Notes: a model not told the origin generated them from the sequence alone. Shown: positions 6,272 through 13,895, counted from the first letter of the stretch. The stretch is DNA of 15,748 nt from Pseudomonadota bacterium (GCA_023431245.1 JAEYXO010000381.1:1-15748), one strand, 5' to 3'. Program-made: numbers and translations.

Positions 6272-7039
6272 ATGCGCCTGCGCATACTCGGCTGTTCCGG
6301 CAGCATCGGCGGGCAACAGCACCGCACGACGTCTTTCCTGGTCGACCACGACATCCTGATCGATGCCGGCACCGGCGTCGGTGAATTGTCCTTGCCCGAA
6401 CTGTCGCTGATTGACCATATCTTCGTGACCCATTCGCATCTCGATCACGTTGATTCCATCGCGTTTTTCCTGGACTCCGTGGGCGCGTTGCGGCCGAAGC
6501 CGGTGACGGTCTATGCCACCGCCCCGACGATCGAAATTCTCAAGAAGAACCTGTTCAACTGGGACATCTGGCCCGATTTCACCGTGATCCCGACGCCGGA
6601 AGCCCCGTTCATGCAGTACCGTGAGATCGAGGTCGGCAGCGTGATTGATCTCGGCGGTCGGAAGATCACGGCCCTGCCCGCGATCCATACCGTGCCGGCG
6701 GTCGGTTACCTGCTCGACAGCGGCAAAGGCAGCCTGGCATTCAGCGGCGATACCGGACCGAACGACGGCCTGTGGGAGATCGTCAATCGCACGGAAAACC
6801 TGAAGTACCTGATCATCGAAACCGCGTTTTCGGACAAGGACCGCAGGCTGGCGGAGCTGGCACGGCATCTGTGTCCGTCGATGCTCGGCGAGGAACTGGC
6901 CAAGCTGCAGCGGCAGGTGGAGGTTTACATCACCCACCTCAAGCCCAGCGAGATCGAGCTGACGATGCAGGAGATCGAGGAACTGTCGGTGAAAATCCCG
7001 CCGCGGCTCTTGCAGAACAACCACGTATTCGAATTTTGA
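6272..7039 (+). CDS. Metallo-beta-lactamase-fold cyclic-nucleotide phosphodiesterase (class II PDE-like)
   Basis: A 255-residue MBL-fold hydrolase related to class II cyclic-nucleotide phosphodiesterases (the yeast PDE1/Vibrio CpdP type), predicted to hydrolyse 3',5'-cAMP or cGMP. It has no signal peptide, so it should be cytoplasmic. The metal-ligand set appears complete: THSHLDH at 53-59 (His54, His56, Asp58, His59), His139 in AIHTVPAVGY, Asp160 in FSGDTGPND, and His222 in YITHLKPSE. The N-terminus MRLRILGCSGSIGG starts the first beta strand, which supports the ATG at 6272. The protein ends IPPRLLQNNHVFEF. It opens a same-strand group ending in a GAF-GAF-PAS-class III cyclase, which supports a cyclic-mononucleotide substrate. 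An RNase Z-like or other MBL activity cannot be excluded from motifs alone. Confidence 0.85.
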   Translation: MRLRILGCSGSIGGQQHRTTSFLVDHDILIDAGTGVGELSLPELSLIDHIFVTHSHLDHVDSIAFFLDSVGALRPKPVTVYATAPTIEILKKNLFNWDIWPDFTVIPTPEAPFMQYREIEVGSVIDLGGRKITALPAIHTVPAVGYLLDSGKGSLAFSGDTGPNDGLWEIVNRTENLKYLIIETAFSDKDRRLAELARHLCPSMLGEELAKLQRQVEVYITHLKPSEIELTMQEIEELSVKIPPRLLQNNHVFEF

Positions 7040-7049
7040 CCCGGTGAAT

Positions 7050-7065
7050 GCGGGCTTGCGCCCGC
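7050..7065 (+). other. Short hairpin between phosphodiesterase and HD-GYP genes
   Basis: GCGGGC-TTGC-GCCCGC is a perfect six-pair stem eleven bases after the phosphodiesterase stop. No T-run follows, so it is more likely a transcript-stability or attenuation structure than a terminator. The 96-base gap shows no convincing promoter. Confidence 0.4.
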
Positions 7066-7135
7066 TGCCGGCCGGACGGAGAATTCATCAGCGTGTGCCA
7101 GGGGGGTCTGGTCGCCGCAGGCTGATTCCAAGAAC

Positions 7136-8389
7136 ATGAAAAAAGAAGTCCCTGTAGAACAACTCGAATTCGGCGTATTCGTCTCCGAACTCGACCGGCC
7201 GTGGACAGAAACGCCGTTCATGTACCAGGGCTTCGTGCTCAATAATGAAAAGCAGCTGGAAGCCCTGAAGAAATACTGCAAGAAGGTCACGATAGACCTC
7301 GACAAGGGCCCCGACCTGCCCGACCGCAGTGCGCTGCTGACCAGCCGCACCGGCGAGCCCGCCGCCCGGCCGCGGGTGGCCGAACCGCTGGGCCCCAGCG
7401 TGCTGACGTCGATCAAGCACAAGGTCGTATACCGCGAGCAGTCCACGGTCGACGAGGAACTGCCGGTTGCGCGCACGGCGCAGCGGCAGACCGAGGTCGT
7501 GCTGAAGGACATCATGGGCCAGGTCGAGGCGGGCAAGGCGCTGGATGCGCCGCGCGTGCAGGAGGCCGTGACCAGCATGACGGACAGCGTCGTGCGCAAT
7601 CCGGATGCGATGATGCTGCTCGCCAAGCTGAAGGAGAAGGGCGGACACACGTTGGACCGCGCCTTCGGCGTGTCGATCTACATGCTGACCTTCGGCCGCT
7701 TCCTGCAGTTGCCGCGCGAGCAGCTCGACCTGCTCGGCATGCTGGGATTGCTGCAGGATGTCGGCATGACCGCGGTGCCGGAGGAGGTCGTCGAGAAAAA
7801 GGGCGCCCTCTCCAAGCCCGAACTGATGGTCTGCCGCAGCCATATCGCGCACTCGGTGGCGATCCTGAAAGAGACCCCGGGCCTGCCGCCCGAGCTGCCG
7901 GAACTGGCGGCACTGCACCACGAGCGCTACGACGGCAGCGGTTATCCCAAGGGGCTGAAAGGGGACCAGATCGGGCTGTTCGGCTCGATCGCCGGCCTGG
8001 TCGACTGTTTTGACGCGATGACCCACCCGCGGTCCTATGCGGAGGTTTATTCGCCTTCGAACGCGCTCAATCATCTCTACAACACCCGCAACGTGCAGTT
8101 CGACGGGCCGCTGGTCGAGCAGTTCGTGCAGTGCATCGGCATTTTTCCCGTCGGTGCCCTGGTCGAGCTGAACTCCGGTGAAATCGGCATTGTCATCGCG
8201 CAGAATCTGGTGAGGCGTCTTCTGCCCAAGGTGATGGTGGTGCTCGATGCGCAGGGCGGCGTCAAGCGTCCGCAGCTGATACTCGATCTTGCGCAGGAGC
8301 CCAAAGCCGCGCCCGGCGTTCCTTACCGGATCAAACGCACCCTGGAGCAGGGCAGTGTCCCCATCGATCCCTCCGAATTCTTCCTCTGA
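7136..8389 (+). CDS. HD-GYP domain protein with degenerate catalytic site
   Basis: A 417-residue protein. Residues 1 to about 130 resemble the N-terminal domain often found before HD-GYP (DUF3391-like: VPVEQLEFGVFVSELDRPW, then KQLEALKKYCKKVTID). The HD-GYP domain spans about 150-330. HHERYDGSGYPKGLKG (261-276) keeps the GYP signature, and His236 and Asp290 look retained. The family's HDxGK is LLQDVGM here: Gln207-Asp208 replaces His-Asp and Met211 replaces Lys. The upstream HSxxV histidine aligns with Arg175. HD-GYP enzymes need these ligands for a two- or three-iron centre that hydrolyses c-di-GMP, so this copy is probably not an active phosphodiesterase and may bind nucleotide or protein instead. 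The tail IGIFPVGALVELNSGEIGIVI is typical of the family. The 3' end overlaps the next gene. Confidence 0.9.
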   Translation: MKKEVPVEQLEFGVFVSELDRPWTETPFMYQGFVLNNEKQLEALKKYCKKVTIDLDKGPDLPDRSALLTSRTGEPAARPRVAEPLGPSVLTSIKHKVVYREQSTVDEELPVARTAQRQTEVVLKDIMGQVEAGKALDAPRVQEAVTSMTDSVVRNPDAMMLLAKLKEKGGHTLDRAFGVSIYMLTFGRFLQLPREQLDLLGMLGLLQDVGMTAVPEEVVEKKGALSKPELMVCRSHIAHSVAILKETPGLPPELPELAALHHERYDGSGYPKGLKGDQIGLFGSIAGLVDCFDAMTHPRSYAEVYSPSNALNHLYNTRNVQFDGPLVEQFVQCIGIFPVGALVELNSGEIGIVIAQNLVRRLLPKVMVVLDAQGGVKRPQLILDLAQEPKAAPGVPYRIKRTLEQGSVPIDPSEFFL

Positions 8390-10142
8390 GACGGCCGCGG
8401 ACGGCGAACCCGGGGCTGCGGTGAGCCTGGGCGCGCTGACGGCACGCCTGGCCGAGGAATTCAATGCCGGTCCGGATACCCTGGCCCGGGTGGCCGCGGC
8501 GTTCCGCGACGTGCGGGAACGGGCACCGGACCTGTTCGTGCCGGTCGCCGGCACTCTTGCCGCCGCTTTCGGGGTGCAGGCGGTGTCCGGGGGCGCGGAC
8601 GCGGCGGCGGTGCATGCCGCGCTGGGCGAATGGGCGCTGGACGCGGAAGGCGAACCCCTCGAGCGCATGCGGCGGGACTGCCAGCGATTCCAGGACGCGA
8701 TGACCCGCGGTGTGCTGCGGCTGCAAGCCGGTGACCCTGCGCAATGCACCGAAACCCTGCTGGCGCTGCAGCGCTTCAATTTCCTGCAACTCGCGCTGCT
8801 GGCATCCCTGGCGGCGCGCGGCCAGGAGGAGGGAGGCGTCGTGCGCACGCTGCCGACCCCCGAATATGCGGCGTTCATGGAGATCTTCCGTTCGACCATC
8901 GAAAGCCACCGCCAGGAGGGCAAGCAGTTGTGCCTGCTGCTGCTGCAGGTGGGCAAGGTCGAGCAGATCGACCGCCAGCTCGGCCTGCAGAAGGGTGAAG
9001 CCTTCATGCTGCGCGTGACCCGGCGCATGCGCGAGGGCGTACTGCGCAGGCAGGACCAGCTGGGGCGCGTCAGCCGTGACCAGTTTGCCTGCCTGCTGCC
9101 GAGGATCGCCGGCGAAGGGGTGGCCATACTCGCCGCCAACAAGGTGCTGGGCGCGCTGGAGGCGCCGATCCCGATCGGCGACCGCACTTTCGATACCGAT
9201 GCGGTGATCGGCATTGCCGTTTATCCCGACCACGGCGGTGATCCGCAGACGCTGGTACGCAACGCCAAGCTGGCGGCAAGGGTTGCGCGCGGTTCCGCCG
9301 AACGCACCGCCGTTTACGACCCCGCCCATGGCGAAAGCGAGGAACGGCAGCTGCGTTACGAGACGCGGCTGCGCCATGCGCTGGAGGAAAACACGCTCGG
9401 ACTGGCCTTCGAGCCGCAGCTCGATGCACAGTCGGGCCGCATCGGCGGGCTGGAATGCAGCCTGCGCTGGACCGATGCCGAACTCGGCGAGGTGTCGGAG
9501 GCCGAGGCCCTCGGCACCGCGGAAAGCGCGGGTCTGGTGCGCGAGGTGACCTGGTGGGTCTTCAACAACGCGCTGCGCCAGAGCGCCGAGTTCGCAAAGG
9601 CCGGGCTGCAATGCAAGCTGGGGCTGAAGGTGTCGGCCAGCGGCCTGCTGCAGCCCGATTTCCCGGAGTTTGTCGATCGTGCGCTGCGCACCTGGGGCGT
9701 GCCGCCGGGCCGCGTGGTCATCGGCGTGCACGAGTCGGCCATTGCCGGCGACCTGGCACAGGTGAAGGACGCCTTTGCCCGCCTCAAGCGCCTCGGACTG
9801 CGCCTGGGCATCGCCGGGTTCGCCACCGGCGCGTCTTCGCTGAGCAACCTGGCCCAGCTGCCCTTCGACGAGATGCAGCTCAGTGCCGAATTCGTGCATG
9901 ACATGCAGCGTTCCCAGCTGCACGGAAAAATCGTCCGCTCCCTGGTGCGGCTTGCCCGCGACCTCGGCCTGCGGCTCACGGCCGAGGGGGTGGCCGACGG
10001 CGAAACCGTTGTCGCCCTCCTTGCGCTGGGCTGCGAACGGATCCAGGGCCCGCATGTCAGTCCACCGCTGACCGCCGAAGACATCATGATCTTCGAGAAA
10101 AGCGGGGCGGGGCTCGCGAAACTGCGGTTGTCCGATCTCTGA
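8355..10142 (+). CDS. Degenerate GGDEF-EAL protein
   Basis: A 595-residue protein if it starts at the GTG at 8355 (GGAG seven bases upstream, 35-base overlap with the HD-GYP gene). GTG at 8421 is the alternative. I prefer 8355 because codons after the HD-GYP stop at 8389 already show strong third-position G/C in this frame. Residues 1-165 are helical and not recognised. A GGDEF-like domain (about 168-323) has GRVSRDQFACLLP where RxGGDEF is expected. The EAL domain (about 335-580) keeps Glu367 (GLECSLRW), Glu460 (GVHES) and AEGV. It has lost the Mg-binding Asn (Lys425 in LKVSA), the DD of DDFGTGYSS (IAGFATGASS, 486-495) and the KID lysine (MQLSAEF). Both cyclase and phosphodiesterase activity on c-di-GMP are therefore unlikely. 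No membrane segment is seen. Confidence 0.86.
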   Translation: MSPSIPPNSSSETAADGEPGAAVSLGALTARLAEEFNAGPDTLARVAAAFRDVRERAPDLFVPVAGTLAAAFGVQAVSGGADAAAVHAALGEWALDAEGEPLERMRRDCQRFQDAMTRGVLRLQAGDPAQCTETLLALQRFNFLQLALLASLAARGQEEGGVVRTLPTPEYAAFMEIFRSTIESHRQEGKQLCLLLLQVGKVEQIDRQLGLQKGEAFMLRVTRRMREGVLRRQDQLGRVSRDQFACLLPRIAGEGVAILAANKVLGALEAPIPIGDRTFDTDAVIGIAVYPDHGGDPQTLVRNAKLAARVARGSAERTAVYDPAHGESEERQLRYETRLRHALEENTLGLAFEPQLDAQSGRIGGLECSLRWTDAELGEVSEAEALGTAESAGLVREVTWWVFNNALRQSAEFAKAGLQCKLGLKVSASGLLQPDFPEFVDRALRTWGVPPGRVVIGVHESAIAGDLAQVKDAFARLKRLGLRLGIAGFATGASSLSNLAQLPFDEMQLSAEFVHDMQRSQLHGKIVRSLVRLARDLGLRLTAEGVADGETVVALLALGCERIQGPHVSPPLTAEDIMIFEKSGAGLAKLRLSDL

Positions 10143-10163
10143 CTCCGCCACGGTGCCGCGGAC

Positions 10164-12521
10164 ATGAAAATCGATTTCGAGATCATCCGCGGCATCCTCG
10201 AGCGCCGGCTGCAGCAATCCGACATCGAGCGCCTGCTTGGCGGCCTCTCGGACGCCGAGAAAACCCAGCTGCTGATCCGCATCACCGAGCTGGTGCGCCG
10301 GACCACCGCGCTGGTCGATGTCGCCAACCGGGTGTCCGACACGCTGTCGCTGGACGTGCTGTTTCCGCGGCTGATGGAAGTGGTGACCGAGACCCTCAAT
10401 GCGGAGCGCAGTTCGCTGTTCCTGTACGACGCGGAAACGAAGGAGCTGTTCTCCCGGGTCATGCAGGGCAATGCAATGGGGGAGGTGCGTTTCCCCGCGG
10501 ATCGCGGCATTGCCGGCTCGGTGTTCACCAGCGGCAGGGGGGAGATCATCCCGGATGCCTATGCCGATCCGCGGTTCAACCGCAAGGTCGACACCGACAC
10601 CGGCTACCGCACGCGCAACATCCTCTGTGTGCCGATCCGCAACAAGAAACAGGCGGTGATCGGCGTCACCCAGGCGCTCAACAAGAGGGAGGGGGGCTTC
10701 GACGCCGAGGACCAGCAGCTGCTGGAAGGGCTGTCCTCACAGGCCGCGGCGGCGCTCGAGAATGCGCGCATGTTCGAGCGGGTCGAGCGGGCGCAGCGCG
10801 AGGAGGCCCTGCTGCTCGATGTGGTCAGTTCGATCACCTCGGAAATACTGCTCGATCCGCTGCTGGAGAAGATCCTTGCCGCGGCGACCCAGCTGCTGGG
10901 CGCCGACCGCGGCGCCCTGTTCATCCACGACCCGGCGACCGGCGAGCTGTGGTCGCGGGTGGTGGAGGGCGAAGTCTCCCGGGAGATCCGATTTCCGGCG
11001 AATGCCGGCATTGCCGGCGAGTGTTTCACCACCGGGGCGCGCATCAACATCGACGATGCCTACGCCGATCCGCGCTTCAATCCCGACGTTGACAAGGGCA
11101 CCGGCTACCGCACGCGCAACATCCTGTGCATGCCGATCACCACCAAGGGCGGCAACAAGGTCGGCGTGATGGAAATCCTCAACAAGAAGAAGGGGCCCTT
11201 CACCGCGGCCGACCAGCGGCGGCTGGCGGCGCTGTGCGCCCAGGCCGCGGTGTCGATCGAAAAAGCCCAGCTGTTCGAGGATGTCAGCAATTCGCGCAAC
11301 TACAACGAAAGCATCCTGCGCAGCATGAGCAACGGCGTGCTGACGCTGGATGCGGGCAACACCATCAGCAAGGTCAACCCCTCGGCGCTGCGCATCCTGC
11401 AGCGCGCGGAGCAGGATACCGTGAGCCGCAAGGTGGGGGAGGTTTTCGACGGCCCCAACAGCTGGGTGACCCACAGCCTGGAAAAAGTGCTGCGCACCGG
11501 CAGGATCGACAGCACGGTCGACTCGGACCTCGTGCTCGGCGACAGGCGCGCGGTGTCGGTCAACATGACCGCGGTGCCGCTGCAGGATGCCCATGACGAT
11601 CCGATCGGTTCGATGCTGATCATGGAGGACATCACCCGCGAAAAGCGCCTGCGCAACACGATGTCGCGCTACATGAGCAAGGCGGTGATGGACGAACTGC
11701 TGGAGGGTGGCGATGCCGTTCTCGGCGGCGCCAGCCGCGAAGTGAGCGTGCTGTTTTCCGACATCCGCGGCTTCACCGCGCTGTCGGAGCGGCTGGGGCC
11801 GCGCGAGACGGTGGCGATGCTCAACGACTATTTCACCGACATGGTCGACATCGTGTTCGCCCACAACGGCATACTCGACAAATACATCGGCGACATGATC
11901 ATGGCCGTTTTCGGCTCGGTGCGGACGTCACGCAACGATGCGGAGAATGCCGTCACCGTCGGCAGCCGGATGATGATGGCCCTGCGCGAGCTGAACGCCC
12001 GCCGGACCCCGGCCGGGCACGAGCCGATCGCCATCGGCATCGGCATCAGCACCGGCAGCGTCGTCGCCGGCAGCATCGGCTCTCCGAAGCGGCTGGAATA
12101 CACGGTGATCGGCGACCGCGTGAACCTCGCCGAGCGCCTGCAGAATGCCAACAAGTACTATGGCAGCGATGTGCTGGTCTGCGAGACCACCGTGGCGCGC
12201 CTGGGCAGGCCGGTGCGCCTGCGCGAGCTCGACCTGATCCGGGTGCGCGGGCGCCAGGCGCCGGTGTCGATCAGCGAAGTGCTGGAACACCACACCGCGC
12301 AGAGTTTTCCGCGCATGGACGAAGTCCTGTTCACCTTTGCCGAGGCGGTCGGCCATTACCGCAACCGCTCGTGGCAGCGTGCCGAGGCCCTGTTCCGGCA
12401 GGCGCTGGCCGCCTGCCCCGGGGATCGCCCCTCACGGATTTACCTCGAGCGTTGCGCGATTTATCGCGACAACCCGCCGCCGGAGGACTGGGACGGGGTG
12501 TGGACACTGCAGGGGCATTGA
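10164..12521 (+). CDS. GAF-GAF-PAS class III adenylate cyclase
   Basis: A 785-residue soluble multidomain cyclase. A short helical N-terminus (1-55) precedes GAF-A (about 60-200) and GAF-B (about 228-370). Each GAF has an NKFDE-like motif: N173, K174, F179, D183 and N340, K341, F346, D350, with Gln in place of the final Glu. A PAS domain (about 380-490) and linker (REKRLRNTMSRYMSKAVMDEL) follow. The class III catalytic domain (about 522-690) has metal Asp533 (FSDIRGFTALSE) and Asp577 (KYIGD), purine-specifying Lys573 and Thr647 (EYTVIGD), and the transition-state pair Asn654/Arg658 (VNLAERL). This residue set predicts ATP rather than GTP as substrate. The layout matches Anabaena CyaB1/CyaB2, where cAMP binding to a GAF activates the enzyme. 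The C-terminus (715-785) is a TPR-like tail ending NPPPEDWDGVWTL. It lies 21 bases after the GGDEF-EAL gene; the ribosome binding site is weak. Confidence 0.93.
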   Translation: MKIDFEIIRGILERRLQQSDIERLLGGLSDAEKTQLLIRITELVRRTTALVDVANRVSDTLSLDVLFPRLMEVVTETLNAERSSLFLYDAETKELFSRVMQGNAMGEVRFPADRGIAGSVFTSGRGEIIPDAYADPRFNRKVDTDTGYRTRNILCVPIRNKKQAVIGVTQALNKREGGFDAEDQQLLEGLSSQAAAALENARMFERVERAQREEALLLDVVSSITSEILLDPLLEKILAAATQLLGADRGALFIHDPATGELWSRVVEGEVSREIRFPANAGIAGECFTTGARINIDDAYADPRFNPDVDKGTGYRTRNILCMPITTKGGNKVGVMEILNKKKGPFTAADQRRLAALCAQAAVSIEKAQLFEDVSNSRNYNESILRSMSNGVLTLDAGNTISKVNPSALRILQRAEQDTVSRKVGEVFDGPNSWVTHSLEKVLRTGRIDSTVDSDLVLGDRRAVSVNMTAVPLQDAHDDPIGSMLIMEDITREKRLRNTMSRYMSKAVMDELLEGGDAVLGGASREVSVLFSDIRGFTALSERLGPRETVAMLNDYFTDMVDIVFAHNGILDKYIGDMIMAVFGSVRTSRNDAENAVTVGSRMMMALRELNARRTPAGHEPIAIGIGISTGSVVAGSIGSPKRLEYTVIGDRVNLAERLQNANKYYGSDVLVCETTVARLGRPVRLRELDLIRVRGRQAPVSISEVLEHHTAQSFPRMDEVLFTFAEAVGHYRNRSWQRAEALFRQALAACPGDRPSRIYLERCAIYRDNPPPEDWDGVWTLQGH
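10598..10624 (+). repeat. Direct repeat in GAF-A, copy 1
   Basis: This 27-base stretch, encoding TGYRTRNIL in GAF-A, is identical in DNA to 11099-11125 in GAF-B. The offset is 501 bases (167 codons), in frame. Surrounding protein blocks (DAYADPRFN at 131 and 298) also repeat. It reflects internal duplication of the GAF domain, not a mobile element. Confidence 0.85.
11099..11125 (+). repeat. Direct repeat in GAF-B, copy 2
   Basis: The second copy of the 27-base identity at 10598-10624, in the same codon frame within GAF-B. Either recent homogenisation or strong constraint on this segment would keep the DNA identical. Confidence 0.85.
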
Positions 12522-12535
12522 ATGCGCCCGCCGCG

Positions 12536-13801
12536 TCACTGCCGCCGCGGTCCGCAAAAATCGAAATCCACCGCCGGCTGCCGCCCTGTCACGAGGTCGG
12601 CGACGGCTGCACCGGCGCCGCAGGCCTGGGTCCAGCCCAGCGTGCCGTGTCCGGTGTTGAGATGGAGGTTGCCGTAAGGCGTGCCGCCCAGATAGGGCAC
12701 ATTGGAGGGCGTGGCGGGACGCAATCCGGCCCATAGCTGCGGCCGGTTGAAGTCACCGGCCTCCGGAAACAGTTCGGCAACCCGGCGCAGGATGGCATCA
12801 CAGCGCGCCGGGTTCAGCGTGCGGTCGTAACCGTTGAATTCCGCGGTGCCGGCGATGCGCAGCCGCTCGCCCAGCCGCGAAAACACCAGCTTGTGTTCAT
12901 CATCGGTCAGCGACACCGTATAGGCCTTCCGCGGATCGCGCACCGGCAGCGTCACCGAATATCCTTTCACCGGGTAGATGCGCAGGCTGATGCCCAGCGG
13001 CTGCAGCAGCGCCGCGCTGCCGGTGCCCAGGCAGACCACGAAGGCGTCTGCCGCGAGCACTTCGTCATGGCCTTCCGCGCGGGCGAGGACGCCCGTGATG
13101 TCCCCGTTCCTGCCGGTGATCAGCGAGCGGGCGGTCAGTCCGAAGCGGAAGCGGACGCCGCGCGCAGCGCACAGTCCGGCGAGTTCGCGGGTAAACCGGT
13201 GTGCGTCGCCCGATTCATCGCCGGGGGAATAAGTGCCGCCCGCCAGCCGCCTGCGGATTGACGCCAGCGCGGGTTCGATCGCGATGCACTCCTCGGCCGA
13301 GCGGGTTTCCAGCCTGCAACCCGATTCACGCATCAGTTCCGCGGCGTGCTGTGCGCCCTTCCACGCGGCCGGAGAGGTATAAAAATGCAGGATGCCGCGT
13401 GTCAGCTGGTCGTACTGGATTCCGGTTTCGGCGCGCAACTCCTGCAGCATGCTGCGGCTGTAATTGCCCAGCGCGACCAGCTGGCGGATGTTTCGACGCA
13501 GCCTTGCCGGCGTGCATTCGCGCAGGAAGGCGCAGCCCCAGCGCCATTGCGCCGGATCGGCGCGCAGGCGGAACAGCAGCGGCGCATCCTCGCGCCCCAG
13601 CCAGCGCAGGATCTGCAGCGGTGCCCGCGGATTGGCCCAGGGTTCGGCATGGGAAACCGAGATCTGTCCGCCATTGGCATAAGAGGTTTCAAGGGCGGGC
13701 GCCTCGCGACCTTCGATGACGGTGACCTCGTGCCCGGCGCGGCGCAGATACCAGGCCGTGGCGACACCGGTGACACCGGCGCCCAGAACAGTCACATGCA
13801 T
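12536..13801 (-). CDS. dadA: D-amino acid dehydrogenase DadA-like
   Basis: A 421-residue FAD oxidoreductase of the DadA family, which deaminates D-amino acids (classically D-alanine) to 2-oxo acids and passes electrons to the respiratory chain at the inner membrane. It starts at the ATG at 13801. The N-terminal dinucleotide motif VLGAGVTGVATAWYL begins at residue 5, with Glu35 at the end of the second strand (VTVIEGREAPALETSYANGG). YPVKGYSVTLPV, WAGLRPATPSNVPYLGG and LNTGHGTLGWT are family blocks in the expected order, the last near the C-terminus. Length is normal (E. coli DadA is slightly longer). It converges on the cyclase gene with 14 bases between the stop codons and no clear terminator there. 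The 5' flank is an unusually AT-rich tract. No racemase (dadX) lies beside it, so the exact substrate is open. Confidence 0.92.
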   Translation of the reverse strand: MHVTVLGAGVTGVATAWYLRRAGHEVTVIEGREAPALETSYANGGQISVSHAEPWANPRAPLQILRWLGREDAPLLFRLRADPAQWRWGCAFLRECTPARLRRNIRQLVALGNYSRSMLQELRAETGIQYDQLTRGILHFYTSPAAWKGAQHAAELMRESGCRLETRSAEECIAIEPALASIRRRLAGGTYSPGDESGDAHRFTRELAGLCAARGVRFRFGLTARSLITGRNGDITGVLARAEGHDEVLAADAFVVCLGTGSAALLQPLGISLRIYPVKGYSVTLPVRDPRKAYTVSLTDDEHKLVFSRLGERLRIAGTAEFNGYDRTLNPARCDAILRRVAELFPEAGDFNRPQLWAGLRPATPSNVPYLGGTPYGNLHLNTGHGTLGWTQACGAGAAVADLVTGRQPAVDFDFCGPRRQ

Positions 13802-13810
13802 TGCCGGAGC

Positions 13811-13860
13811 GAGAACTTATAAAAATATCAATAAAAACAAATACTTATAACATACCCAAA
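13811..13860 (-). promoter_or_regulatory. AT-rich control region upstream of dadA
   Basis: Only about 10 of these 50 bases are G or C. The plus-strand octamer ACTTATAA occurs twice (13815-13822 and 13843-13850, 28 bases apart), each giving TTATAAG on the minus strand, which could serve as a -10. No good -35 partner is seen. GTGCGCAC (13865-13872), an eight-base palindrome, lies just upstream. dad genes elsewhere are controlled by Lrp-family proteins, which favour AT-rich sites; that link is inference. The mltA-dadA gap (13802-13895) holds nothing else recognisable. Confidence 0.45.
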
Positions 13861-13895
13861 GTCGGTGCGCACTTACATTCATGCAGATCAGCCGC

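Noticed and set aside
7088..10217. Minus-strand open frames of about 700 and 630 codons opposite the HD-GYP and GGDEF-EAL genes
   Set aside because: Low-complexity Arg/Ser/His-rich products antisense to genes with clear domain structure; no start signal or motif of their own.
10737..11864. Minus-strand 375-codon frame opposite the cyclase
   Set aside because: Antisense shadow of a complete GAF-GAF-PAS cyclase; the translation has no domain signature.
12522..12535. Search for a bidirectional terminator between the converging cyclase and dadA genes
   Set aside because: The gap is 14 bases and shows no hairpin with a T-run on either strand.
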